64,000 nucleotides of DNA from Scytalidium lignicola (taxonomy: Eukaryota > Ascomycota > Leotiomycetes). The notes under the pieces are model-generated. The model ran no database searches. It had not been told where the DNA came from and saw only the letters and a list, made by a program, of their open reading frames with translations. The stretch covers positions 62,001-126,000 of the forward strand of contig NCSJ02000096.1 in NCBI GenBank assembly GCA_002812745.2, in the 5' to 3' direction. This document shows, one piece after another, positions 22,105-33,185 of the stretch. Numbering within the stretch: position 1 is the first letter of the stretch; every line of letters begins with the position of its first letter. A program made the translations under genes and the position numbers.

Positions 22105-23127
22105 ATGTTACTGAACAAAGACACATGGACACAGGTAATTGCAAACTACGAGATGCCACTGCGTGCACCCGACGACAACATACCCGTCGTCAACGGGCAG
22201 CGGCATGAAGAAGGAAAGGAAGATGGGGGGGAGAGCATTCTCTCGGTTTGTACCGAGATCGCGAGGCGCATAACCAATTTCCTCGACGAAGATGTCCCGA
22301 CGCCTTTGTTGAAGCAGGTACAACGTCAGACACGCGTTGCATTGGGTGTCATTACCACGGCTTTGGAAAGATATAGGTTAGTCTTCTTAGCCTAAGCCAA
22401 GACAGCGCCCAGCAGAATTCGTTTTCTATATTTTTGGTCTAAGTGTTCTATAACATTCTAACAGTAAGCAGTATAGATGAACTCAGTCTCTCTTATAATG
22501 GCGGAAAAGATTGTCTAGTCCTCCTTATTCTTCTTCTGGCAGCCCTGGCGACTCATCCTGGCCCCCTTCCCAAAGCTCTTCAAACAGTTTACATCGTTTC
22601 TGAGCATCCGTTTGCCGAGGTAGATGAGTTTGTAGAGGAATCAGTGAAGAAATACCGCCTAGATTTGTCACGATACGCCATGCCTATGAAACCAGCATTT
22701 CGAAATTATCTTGCAGATCATAAGCAAGTGAAGGCGATTCTGGTGGGAACGAGGAGAACGGATCCGCATGGACAGATTTTAACACACTTCGATCGGACTG
22801 ATCATGGATGGCCGGACTTCATGAGGGTACACCCCGTTATCGATTGGCACTATGTTGAGATTTGGGCTGTGGGTTTACTCTTTTTCTTACTATCATTAAA
22901 GAGAGTTCATACTAATATGTATGAGACAGTTTATTCGACACTTAAACGTTCCATACTGCTCCTTATATGATCAGGGTTATACATCTCTAGGAGGAACGAC
23001 GGACACGCATCCGAACCCTGCATTAAAAGCAATGGAACTAGGAGATCCGAAAGATGGAAAGACGGGATTTAGACCTGCTTATGAGCTGGTGGAGGATAAA
23101 GCAGAGAGGCTGGGAAGGGATTGGTAA
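22105..23127 (+). CDS. FAD1: FAD synthase (FMN adenylyltransferase)
   Basis: Adenylates FMN to FAD. Exons are 22105-22376, 22472-22868 and 22930-23127 (introns 95 and 61 nt), giving 288 aa (yeast Fad1 306). The PAPS-reductase-like fold shows LSLSYNGGKDCLVLL, the phosphate-binding motif. GTRRTDPHG, WPDFMRVHPVIDWHY and YTSLGGTTDTHPNP follow. Intron 1 joins ERYS to IDELSLS; intron 2 joins EIWA to FIRHLNVP. The second donor (GTGGGT) is unusual. An alternative start at 22153 would shorten the protein by 16 residues. The N-terminal part is poorly conserved, so the true start is uncertain. Confidence 0.92.
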
Positions 23128-23452
23128 TACCTTTTTGGCGTCTTAGATTATAGAANCCTTTTTTTTGTGCATGATACTACCGTGACAAATAGACTTGAGT
23201 TTACTCCGTGGCTTTCTTTTGTAGATTGACTTTGTAGTATTTTAAATAGTTAGCAGTGCCAAGTAATTGCTAGCGTCCTTCAAAAACACATATATTTGAC
23301 TAGAATTCAATCTCCATCAATTTATCGAGTAACTAATTTGAACAGAGTACACGGTTTAGAAGATTCAGTTTAGAGATGTTCAAAATTCATAGTATATTCA
23401 TAATCGATCGCTCCAGTTAATGCTCATATTCTACATGCAATCATACCATCAT
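23128..23452. other. convergent spacer FAD1 / lectin gene
   Basis: 3' regions of both genes, AT-rich, with an N at 23156 next to a T-run. No gene seen. Confidence 0.5.
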
Positions 23453-24843
23453 CTACAAGTACTTCTTGTACGAGCTATTCTTCCTTCTTTTGTACAGCAC
23501 ATAACAGACAACCAACAATAACTGACTTCCTACCACCACGAAAATATACATTCCAATACGCGGAGCGCTACTAGCAACCGCCCCAAGCACGCTATTATGC
23601 TGTGCACTCACCGCGCTCCTTAATCCAGAGATCTGTCGATCAAGAGCATTATGTAGATCATTCTTCGTTTGCTTGACATCACTACTGATAGTCGTTATGC
23701 GAGAATCCATCCCTTGGAGGGAGTCCAGCTTTGAAAGCATACTTTCTAACCCATTTAACCGATCTTTTATGGCTTGCTGAGAGGCCGTTAAATCACGGTT
23801 TATAGCGAGGATGTGTCTCATCATAGCTTGGAGACGGTTATGCAAGTCAGCAAATTGTGCATCAGCATCTTTGATGACAGATGCTTGAACCTCTGGAGGA
23901 TCGCTAAAGGATGGAATGTCGCCTTCAGCTGCATTGTTTACTGGACCATCTTGTGCTTGCTCAGATTGCACTAATTGCTGCTGTTGGGTGAATTGGTTTG
24001 GGTCCTGAATCTCTGGTTCGCGTTCATCGGTGTTTACTATAAACTTGAAAACTTCGAAAGAATCCGGATTATCTGAAGATGCAGCAGACATTCCAAAATA
24101 GTAGCCTACTGGGAGCTTGATTTTGTCAGATTCGAAACAAAGGCGGCCATCGATCTCAACACGGAAAATCTCATTGGTATGTCTTATTGAAAGCTGTGAG
24201 GGACGCCCTAGATTTCGGTAGGCATATTCACAGTGACCAAATGCGAGACTGTCCACACTATGGTGGGACTGATAATCCGTCGAGCCATCATCAAGGAAGC
24301 CTCGAATATAGCCAGCCTACAAACGAAGTAAGTTACAGTGTCATAAGAGTGGGAAATATTAACATACAGATCCAGCATACTGATCAATAACAAGAGCCAA
24401 ACCATCAAACTTCTTTGCAGTGTATATGCTAGCGGTGCTAGCATCCTCACGTCCATTTTTGGTATACCAAATCTGAAAATTGCCCGATCCTCTCTCAGGG
24501 CCAGTCGCCCTGAAATTGACTAACGCTGTCCATTGAGTATGTAGAAGTGGCTTGTCGGTCCATATTGCTCCTCTTTGATTACCTGGCGCTGGAGGAGTGA
24601 GGATTATCTTGTTCGAAAGAATCTCTGGTTGATGAGGATCTCCCACGAGTTGGAAGCCTGGTATCGTCTTGCGATCTCGAGATACACTTTGAAAATGAGT
24701 GTGAAGCTCTCCTGTAGGGTATTATAGCTAACTTACGCTCGACGATTGCCAAAACTTAAATCGGTAGCAACATATGAAGCTCTTGCAACTACAAGTAACC
24801 AAGCCCATGCCAAAATTCTCAAAGACACCTCAAATGGAAGCAT
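23453..24843 (-). CDS. EMP47: L-type lectin, ER-Golgi cargo receptor (Emp47/ERGIC-53-like)
   Basis: Membrane lectin that carries glycoproteins from ER to Golgi. Exons are 24843-24737, 24686-24368 and 24316-23453 (introns 50 and 51 nt), giving 429 aa. A signal peptide (RILAWAWLLVVARA) precedes a legume-lectin-like domain with GFQLVGDPH, NFQIWYTKNGRED, KKFDGLALVID and GYIRGFLDDG. A Gln-rich linker and a predicted coiled coil (about residues 265-375) follow. There is one transmembrane helix (IGMYIFVVVGSQLLLVVCYVLY), then a short basic tail ending KKYL. Lysines at -3 and -4 make a KKXX COPI retrieval signal. Emp46 is an alternative name for close paralogues. Confidence 0.9.
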
Positions 24844-25511
24844 TGTGAAAATGCTGAGGACACCTAGGAGTGTCTCAGCCTTTCAACACTAATGCGCCGG
24901 TGTGGTTTAAATATTTTTGTGTTGTAGACAACCTAGCGGCGGGTAAAAGCTGAAGTTGGAGTTATCAACCCGCACCACCACGGCGGTCTCGATTGAGGAC
25001 ACTTGTACACAAATCCGTCATGCACTTCAGGACCACAACAACAATCACTGTATTTCGAATTCCCCTTCCAAAACTGGCTACCGATGGGCCAAATTCGATT
25101 ATAAATTTATGGTGGACAATATGTCTTATGGCGATCTCTGAAGGTATAAATCCAGAGTCCATTCTGAGAGATGTTTCAAGAGCTGCTCAAGCTACTGTAT
25201 CCTAGGTACGTACCCTTTCTCCGCAACAACGGTAACGGGACCGCAGGGGTACCTGAGGCATTCGACATGTGCCAGGAACAAGAAGCCACTTTCTGCCTTA
25301 CTCGGCGCCAGGCACAAAACTTAAAATGGCTTATATCACGTGATAGCACAGCCACGGAGTTAGCTTCGAATGAGACGGACTGCTGTGGCTGACTCTACTG
25401 GAAATTGTGCTGTCTCCGTGTGTGTGTGTACCTGGAGCTTTGATTCAAGTCCTACGGTCCACACTTCTAGCTCGACATTCTGAGTCAAGGTAACAGTCTG
25501 GATATGTCTCA
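24844..25511. promoter_or_regulatory. divergent spacer lectin gene / ALG8
   Basis: A 668-bp upstream region shared by two secretory-pathway genes. It contains a short TG repeat at 25418-25432. Short ORFs present are not supported by similarity. Confidence 0.45.
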
Positions 25512-27216
25512 ATGGCAGACTCGTCACCCTCGATAGTTCAATGTGCGGTTGTGGCCACTGCATTCAAAGTGCTACTATTTCCCGCATAGTAAGTCGCTCT
25601 TCAATGAAGACCAGAGAGAATGCAAGAGCAGTCAAGACAAAGACGCGAAGACTGATTAGAAGATAGCAAATCCACCGATTTCGAGGTCCATAGGAACTGG
25701 CTTGCAATCACAAATAGTCTCCCAGTCCAGGAATGGTACTACGAGAAGACATCAGAATGGACTCTCGACTACCCGCCTTTCTTCGCGTACTTTGAATGGA
25801 TCCTATCACAGTGTGCGAAACTAGCTGATCCAGGAATGGTGGATGTTCATAATCTGGAATATGATAACTGGCAGACTGTGTATTTTCAGCGCTCAAGTGT
25901 CATAATCACTGAACTCCTCCTTGTCTATGCTGTCCATCTGTAAGACATATCTTAACACGTACTTGGTTATAGAGGTGCAGATGTTAATCACTTTTTAGCT
26001 ATGTCAAGTCCGCCCCGTCTTGGCTCAAGCGGCCTTCTCAAGCTGCCGCATTGTCCATCCTGCTCTCTCCTGGCCTCTTGATAATCGATCACATTCATTT
26101 CCAGTATAATGGCTTTCTTTATAGCATCCTCATTCTCTCCCTGGTCCTTGCACGGTCGAAATCCTATCTGGGCAGCGCGTTCCTCTTTGCTACTCTACTC
26201 TGCTTCAAACACATATACCTATACCTTGCACCAGCATATTTCGTATATTTGCTGCGGGTATACTGTCTAGGATCGAAATCGTTATTCCCAATCAAAATAA
26301 AGTTCTGGAATACGGTGAAGCTTGGCACTGGTGTCATAAGCATATTTACGATAGCATTCGCACCTTTTGCTTACTGGGGTCAAATTCCGCAGTTACTCAG
26401 CCGTCTTTTTCCGTTCTCGAGAGGCCTTTGTCATGCATACTGGGCTCCCAATATCTGGGCAATGTACTCCTTTACGGATAGAATCCTAATCTATGGTAAG
26501 TTGGATCTTAAACGTAGCTAAGAGCTCACCAAGCTGACAGACTTGTAGTGGCTCCAAGACTTGGCCTCTTAGTTAACAAAGAGGCTATTAACAGCGTTAC
26601 TCGTGGCCTTGTAGGCGATACCTCCTTTGCTGTGCTCCCAGAAATCACTCCAAAGGCCACCTTCGCACTCACACTTCTCTTTCAAATCATTCCTTTAATC
26701 AAGCTCTTCTTTGCGGATCATCCGTCATGGGATATGTTTATCGGTGCTGTTACCCTTTGTGGCTATGCATCTTTCCTCTTCGGCTGGCATGTCCATGAGA
26801 AAGCTATTCTTCTCGTTATTATTCCATTCAGCCTAATTGCACTCAAGGATCGTCGTTATCTCGGTGCCTTCCGGCCATTAGCGGTGGCAGGTCACGTCTC
26901 TCTCTTCCCTCTACTATTCACGGCGGCTGAATTTCCTATAAAGATCGTCTACACTATCATCTGGCTGGTCGTATTCCTTCTTGCTTTCGATAGACTGGCT
27001 CCTGCGTCTAACAGACCCAGAATATTCCTCCTTGACAGATTCAGCTTCCTTTATATCGCGGTCAGCATTCCGTTGATTCTCTACTGCTCTCTGTTACATC
27101 AGATAGTGTTTGGCAAGACATTTGAATTCCTGCCTTTGATGTTTACTAGTTCGTATTCGGCAGTTGGGGTTGTAGGTAGCTGGATAGGGTTTTTAGTAGT
27201 GTATTTTACATCATAG
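25512..27216 (+). CDS. ALG8: dolichyl-P-Glc glucosyltransferase Alg8
   Basis: Adds the second glucose to the dolichol-linked N-glycan precursor in the ER membrane. Four exons: 25512-25588, 25667-25939, 25999-26495 and 26549-27216 (introns 78, 59 and 53 nt), giving 504 aa with about ten hydrophobic segments. Family landmarks are the luminal [14 protein letters not shown] and [15 protein letters not shown], then [33 protein letters not shown] and [11 protein letters not shown]. The GLCHAYWAP block separates Alg8 from its paralogue Alg6. The ORF ends 485 bp before the remaining ADE2 coding sequence, and that gap is occupied by ADE2 debris. Confidence 0.94.
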
Positions 27217-27424
27217 GATTGTGCAATGATACCCAGTGTTTGAAAACGCAGATGGAGAATCTCTATATCTAATCTATTGTAGTAGACTGAAGAATAATCT
27301 TCTAAGAGCTTCAACGCCAAGTGTAGCAGCTACTGTAGCTCTAATGTACTAGAGATTACCAAGTATCAGACTGCAATTGTCTATGGAGATTCGTTCATTT
27401 CATCTGCATTTGTTCAAAATATTT

Positions 27425-27701
27425 CTCCCATTCCTAGATCCCTTATTTTAATACCCTTTATACCGGATTCTCCTCTTTATCATCTTTTGCGTATTGCTCT
27501 ACCTTTCTTTGCATTTCACATCAAAGCCCCCAGTTTTCTCACAGCTAATAAGGTTGCATCAGTGCTATTGTTAATTCCTACGACATACAGGTACGCCGCG
27601 GGACATCTGCGCTATATACGCCTATCGTATCGGCAAACCATAATAACCGCAACAGCAGGTGTAGGTTTAGAGGGAAGCGCAGGCCATTTTAGCTTAGAGG
27701 A
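27425..27701 (-). pseudogene. decayed PurE (AIR carboxylase) domain of ADE2
   Basis: Directly after the ADE2 stop codon the minus strand still carries pieces of the C-terminal PurE domain, in several frames. First comes SSK...PAVAVIM (start of PurE, normally followed by GSDSDLP). Then LPIR, a stop, AYIAQMSRGVPV (normally SIVQMPRGVPV), then after a frame change GINNSTDATLLAVR (normally INNSTNAALLAVR), and after another change EMQRKVEQYAKDD, like the family C-terminal helix. Roughly 110 codons between the PurE start and the SIVQM strand are missing. None of the lesions lies at an N or a long homopolymer. Confidence 0.8.
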
Positions 27702-28961
27702 TCAGTTATCCATGAAGTCGATAAGAGGCTGAATAATGAGTTCGGCTTCTGACATGGAAGGCGCAGTGACAGTAATATGACCCATTTTCCGGCCAGGTCT
27801 AGCATCACCTTTGCTATATAAGTGGATGCTCGCGTTTGGCACTGAAAGTGCCCGTTCAGTAAGTTTAAGATGTGAGTCTGGAGTGGAGCCCCCTAGGATA
27901 TTAAGCATAATTGCGGGTTCGCGAAGCTCAAGACTCTTTTGAGGAATTGGAAGGTCGAGAATTGCTCGTAGATGAGCATCAAATTGCGAGATTGAACAAC
28001 CTTCAATGGTGTAGTGTCCTGAGTTATGGATTCGACTTGCCAGTTCGCACAAAAGGAGTGAATCGTCTTCCAGAAGGAACATTTCCACTCCGAAAACTCC
28101 CTTTCCTTCGAACGCTGCTACTGCTTTCCGGGCAAGTTCTTGTGCTTTCTCATTAATCTCATCTGATATGTTCCGGGCCGGTGCATAAACCAACTTGCAG
28201 ATAGAATCCTCCTGGATTGTCTCAACGGTAGGATATGACATAACACCGTCCTTAGTTTTGACGACAATAACAGCCAATTCCTAATCTTCGAATTAGAAAG
28301 TTATATTATCTAAAGCGAGAAAACTGCTAGTCACCTTTTTAAAATGCGCCCATTTCTCGGCGTATAGTGGGCGTCCTTTCAGAGCTTCAAGTGCTTGTGG
28401 TATATCTGCTTTTGTCTTGACACTATAATTTCCTAAATCGCGGGTATAGTCAGATAATTTTACAATAAGAGGTTCAAAGCAGTATCTATTCATACCTCGA
28501 CCATCATAGGCGCCAGTCTTAGATTTTAGCATTAAAGGGTACCCAAGCTCCTCGCCAATTGCAGCCAGCTCCTCCTTACTGCAGCTCTGAAGTTCGCGAT
28601 ACTCAGCTTGTGGAATATTAAATTTTGCAAGGTGCTCCTTTTGTTGAAATTTGTCTTGAATAATCCGTATACTCTTCCAACTTGGTTCCACCTTAACCTC
28701 AGAAGCTACTGCCTCGAGACCATGGGTGTCGACATGTTCGATCTCAGTTGTCAGAACATCACTGACTTTTGCAAGTTTCCGTAAAGATTCCGTGTCTTTA
28801 AAGGACCCAGTAATATGGTTGTGGTGAGCGCTGATCTGCTTAGCTGGGGCATTTTCAGCATCGAGAATATTCATTTGGATATTTAGTCGATTTGCAGCTT
28901 CCATGAGCATTCTCCCCAACTGGCCACCACCGAGCACACCAACTCTCTGAGACGATGCCAT
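27702..28961 (-). CDS. ADE2: ADE2 N-terminal PurK-like half only (truncated)
   Basis: In fungi Ade2 is a fusion of a PurK-like ATP-grasp enzyme (N5-CAIR synthetase) and a C-terminal PurE mutase, about 570 aa. Here exons 28961-28335 and 28280-27702 (54-nt intron) encode only 401 aa. The intact part has GVLGGGQLGRML, the ATP-grasp motifs KSKTGAYDGRGM and GVFGVEMF, CELASRIHNSGH and the C-terminal MGHITVTAPS. The frame then ends at TGA after LIDFMDN, just where the linker to PurE should begin. The remainder survives only as fragments (annotated downstream). The PurK half shows no lesions. It could still make N5-CAIR, but PurE activity must come from elsewhere for purine prototrophy. Confidence 0.88.
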
Positions 28962-29237
28962 TGTAAAGACAGCAGTTGTGAAACTAGATGCAATAGGCTC
29001 AATGGGTTATTTACATCGAGTCAGTAAATCAGGCCTATAATTCTTGACAAGGCTGATGAAGTGGGATTCTTTCTTCGGCAACTTTTTTTTTGGCGGGGAG
29101 ATGCCGATAAGACGCTAATCTTTTGCCATAACTGTAACTAGTGAGCCCGATAACGATAAGATATATTTACGAGGAAAATTTAGCCTCATCATCAAAACCG
29201 ACTACAATCATTCTGCCCCAAGCAATTGCGGTACTCC

Positions 29238-31150
29238 ATGGCCCCTACTGATGGGAAACTGAAGGATCCCAGGGCCTGGGATGCCTTAACTCCTCCACTG
29301 GCAGAATGGATATTAGATGCGATATCAGCTATGGGTTTCGACAAAATGACTCCTGTCCAGGCAGCTACTATACCTCTATTCATAGGGAACAAAGATGTAG
29401 TTGTTGAAGTAAGTGCCAATGAGCTTCATGTGCCAACTTATACACTTACATCTTTCAGGCTGTCACAGGTAGTGGGAAAACGCTATCTTTCTTGTTACCT
29501 GTAGTACAAAAGCTATTGCGACAGCCAATTTTAAAATACAACATCGGCGCTATTATTATTTCTCCAACCCGAGAACTCGCAGTGCAGATAAACTCGGTCC
29601 TGGTTTCGCTCTTAGCTTTTCATGCGCCCTCTGCTGATGCCATGAAAGTTTTGGAGGAAGGGGAGAAGAGGAAGATAGGAGCGACTCCGTCAATCGTTCC
29701 ACAACTATTAATCGGCGGGAAAATATCTCCAGCTGAAGATATTAAAATTTTTCTAAAAAATAGCCCCAATCTTTTAATAGGGACACCCGGCCGTCTTCTT
29801 GAACTCCTATCTTCCCCTCACGTTCAGTGCCCGCAGTCTTCATTCGAGGTCCTTGTGTTAGATGAGGCGGACCGCCTTCTCGATCTTGGTTTCAAAAATG
29901 ATCTGCAATCGATTCTCAGTCGCCTACCAAAACAACGACGAACAGGGTTATTTAGTGCTAGTGTCAGTGAGGCTGTGGGAGAGATTGTCAGAGTTGGGTT
30001 GAGAAATCCGGTGAAGATCGCGGTCAAAGTCAAGGGAGCTGGTGGAGAGGGGAAACGTACTCCTGCCAGTCTACAAATGTCCTACTTGGTGACTCCTCCA
30101 ACCCATAAGCTTCCTGCACTATTTTCACTCCTGTCACAATTGGAACCGACTCCTCAAAAATCCATCGTCTATCTATCAACCTGTGCTGCAGTGGACTATT
30201 TCCAACATCTGCTTACCGTGTTATTACCAAGTCAATTTTCCTTAATACCATTGCATGGCAAGCACCCGCCAGCGAAGAGAGAGAAGAATTACTCAAAATT
30301 TGTCACCGCTGTTTCTCCATCCATCCTCCTTACAACAGACGTTGCAGCACGTGGATTAGACATCCCTGAGGCGGAACTGGTGGTCCAGATTGACCCACCA
30401 TCGGACCCCAAAGTCTTCTTACATAGGAATGGAAGAGTTGGAAGGGGAGGAAGAAAGGGATTGAGTGTAATATTTTTGCAACCAGGAAGAGAAGAGGATT
30501 ATATAACATTCCTAGAGGTCCGAAAGACACCAATAACGTTGCTCCAAAAACCTACTATTACAGTAACTCCTGAAGATGCTCGGCTAGCCACATCAAAGTT
30601 ACGAGCTGAAGTACTCAGCGATCGGGCTCTATATGACAAAGGTCAGCGAGCATTTGTTAGTTGGCTCAAATCATATTCCAAACATGAGGCAAGTTCAATT
30701 TTTCGAGTGGCCGATCTTGATTGGACTGAACTGGGTAACGCATGGGGTTTAGTCCGTCTCCCTAAGATGCCTGAGCTGAAGGCCTGGAAAGGCGATAGAA
30801 CCCTCGGTGTAAAAGTAGATATGTCAGAGTATGCATACAAGGACAAGACCCGAGAAAAGGCTAGAAGAATAGCGATGGAGGAAGCAAAGAACGCGGGGCC
30901 ATATGTACCAAGTGAAGAGGCTTTAAAAAAGAGGAAAGTACGGGAAGCTTGGAGCCATAAACATGAACAGCATGATCTAAAAGAGGAAAGAAGGGAAAAG
31001 AAGAAGAGGAAGAGAGAAGCCGAGAGGTTAGCAAAGATGACCCCAGAAGAGCTAGAAAAGGAGAAGGAAGTGCAGCGTCTAATCGCTGAGGTTAAACGTA
31101 AGAAGCTTGAAGCAGATGGTGAGGAGGAATTTCAAGGGTTTGATGATTAG
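29238..31150 (+). CDS. SPB4: ATP-dependent rRNA helicase Spb4 (DEAD box)
   Basis: Pre-60S helicase that remodels 27S pre-rRNA. Exons are 29238-29408 and 29459-31150 (50-nt intron), giving 620 aa (yeast 606). The N-terminus [16 protein letters not shown] and [12 protein letters not shown] are typical of Spb4. [11 protein letters not shown] spans the intron join. The core continues with [26 protein letters not shown] in place of [14 protein letters not shown] and [10 protein letters not shown]. The C-terminal domain has [23 protein letters not shown] and a Lys/Glu-rich tail. Head-to-head with ADE2 over 276 bp. Confidence 0.95.
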
Positions 31151-31355
31151 GAATGAATACCATAACTAGGTAGCTTGACGGTGATTATCTCGGTGGTTCC
31201 TAACACTATTACCATGTAATACTAGCTGTATGAGCTATCCACTAACTAAGCCTTTGATGTGGCCTATCATATTTTATGCCCATATGTCAATTTCCTTCGA
31301 TATAATCGTATTATATACATAGATAGTCCATTTTTTGTTCCTGCGAAGACAAAGA

Positions 31356-32015
31356 TTATGTAGAATTCTTTTCTACCCTTGATCCACTCGCATTCGATAA
31401 TTTCTCTTGCTCCAGCCTTGCCCAAGGGTTTTCATTGAAACTCGGGTCATAGTACCCAATATACCAGAATTCATTACGCTGCCCTCTTTGACTTGGCCTT
31501 GAACTGCTGGCGATTGAACCCCTGTCACTCATGGATACTCTCACATTGTCCTGACTAGGCGCCAATTTATTAGGTGGTAGCGTAACTGACGCTGACGAAC
31601 TTGGTTCAATATTCGCGAGAATCGCATCAATCTTGTCCTGAATTTCTTTCTGACTGTCTATTGGTGCAGGACGGCTGGTGTCGATATACTGTGGCCCATC
31701 CTCCTCCATATCTTCTCTCACCGGTTCCTCGTCATCGTACCCCAAGTCAATCTCATCAGAATCTGCCTTAGCAGTTTTAGAACTGGCCCCAATCACTCTA
31801 GGCTTCCCTAATGGGATTGTATTTCCACCTGTTCCTTGCTCTTTATTCCCTCCTCTATCTGATCCAGCGAGCTCTTGGCCATCAACGAAAGCATCTATGA
31901 CTGGGTTGAATTTGCGTTTCTTGTTTGGGTTAGACTGTGTTCCAAAGGAAGAAAAGCCCATTGCTGCGGCCATTGCTGATGCTTCTTCATCCTCATCGAT
32001 ATAATTCGGATCCAT
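31356..32015 (-). CDS. conserved fungal hypothetical protein
   Basis: A single-exon 219-aa acidic, disordered protein. It has an N-terminal acidic/Met-rich segment with MGFSSFG, a basic patch KKRKF, a DEIDLGYDDEE patch, and a C-terminal WYIGYYDPSFNENPWARLE. I recall similar short proteins with a terminal 'GYYDPSxNxNPW' motif across filamentous ascomycetes, none with a known function. A weak coiled coil (QKEIQDKIDAILANI) lies in the middle. The start is the ATG at 32015; a longer TTG start is not needed. Confidence 0.7.
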   Translation of the reverse strand: MDPNYIDEDEEASAMAAAMGFSSFGTQSNPNKKRKFNPVIDAFVDGQELAGSDRGGNKEQGTGGNTIPLGKPRVIGASSKTAKADSDEIDLGYDDEEPVREDMEEDGPQYIDTSRPAPIDSQKEIQDKIDAILANIEPSSSASVTLPPNKLAPSQDNVRVSMSDRGSIASSSRPSQRGQRNEFWYIGYYDPSFNENPWARLEQEKLSNASGSRVEKNST

Positions 32016-32432
32016 TTTTTGCAAGATGAATAGTGGGATGATAAGTGAGAGCGTGGATGAGATGAGAGTTGGAAATGAAAAAGCGAGACAAGGCGGATTT
32101 TCAGCCTTATAGTGTGCTAGATTCCAAGGCTATATTTTTAGACTAAACTAATTTAAAGTTATCATACACAGTATCTAAAAACGAATAACATATATAGGGG
32201 CGAGACTTCCGTCGTGAAGTGATATTCACTAAATATTCAGCTCTAAGACCTGGGAAGTGTCCATCTGAAACGCATCATAAAACGGAGGTTTCGAGCTCTT
32301 TTTTGATTTCTTACTGACCTTCAACACGCCATTTTACCAATCTTAATATTTAAAGTCTAACTATCTGATTTCGATATCATTTAATGAAATATAATATACT
32401 AAAAACAAAGTTTTCTAAGTTTGACATTTGAC

Positions 32433-33089
32433 ATGTCTCATCCAGCTGTCGCGTCAGACAACGGACAACCTTCCAACAGCTCACTAGCAAATGTTACAAA
32501 CCAGCCCATTGCCCTTCGATCACCTCAGAAATACAGCGGTAAATCATCATCCTCAGAGAAGTTTACCAGTCCGCCTCTCGAATGGCTCCAAGGCACCTGG
32601 GTTGTGACGCACTCCACACTGCCAATGTGGCGCAAAGCAAAGAACGTCCGCATAACTTATAAGATCATCCCCCCGTCTGATCCATCCAAGCCTGTATTAC
32701 TAGACGATGAAGTGTGCTCTGAACCTACTCAAAAAACCTTGATGCCTCAACCAAAGTCGATAAAGGGAATCGACACTCCTGCTGGAGATGGCGCCTGGAA
32801 TTGGCGTGGTAAAGGGCTATTGATGGTAGCTAGTAGCCATTGGGAGGTTTTGGGCTGGGGAGAAAGAGATGCTGTGACTTCAGACGGTGAGAAAGTGAAG
32901 GAGAGGTGGGTTGTGACGTGGTTTGCACCGTCGCTGTTTACTCCTGCAGGGGTGGATTTGTATAGCAGTAGAGAGACAGGTATGACGGAGGACACGTATA
33001 AAGATATAATGACAACGTTGAAAAGTATCGGGATACCGGAGTTGGTATATCTAATCACGAAAGAGATGAGGGAAGTGAAAATTGGTTGA
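32433..33089 (+). CDS. lipocalin-like fungal hypothetical protein
   Basis: A single-exon 218-aa protein. After a disordered Ser-rich N-terminus comes LEWLQGTWVVTHSTLPMWRK, the short Gly-x-Trp signature that begins lipocalin-type barrels. Alternating beta strands follow (NVRITYKI, GKGLLMVASSHWEVLGWG, RWVVTWFAPSLFTPAGVDLYS) and end in a helix (KDIMTTLKSIGI). No signal peptide. The ligand is unknown. The family is known to me as an uncharacterised fungal lipocalin-like group; the fold assignment is from pattern only. Confidence 0.65.
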   Translation: MSHPAVASDNGQPSNSSLANVTNQPIALRSPQKYSGKSSSSEKFTSPPLEWLQGTWVVTHSTLPMWRKAKNVRITYKIIPPSDPSKPVLLDDEVCSEPTQKTLMPQPKSIKGIDTPAGDGAWNWRGKGLLMVASSHWEVLGWGERDAVTSDGEKVKERWVVTWFAPSLFTPAGVDLYSSRETGMTEDTYKDIMTTLKSIGIPELVYLITKEMREVKIG

Positions 33090-33185
33090 ATTATGGATCG
33101 GGAACGGGATTGGTCTAATTTCAGGTCAAATGGGAGGATACCTTATGTGTTGTAATGGAAGGCGTTTATTATATGATAGCTAATA

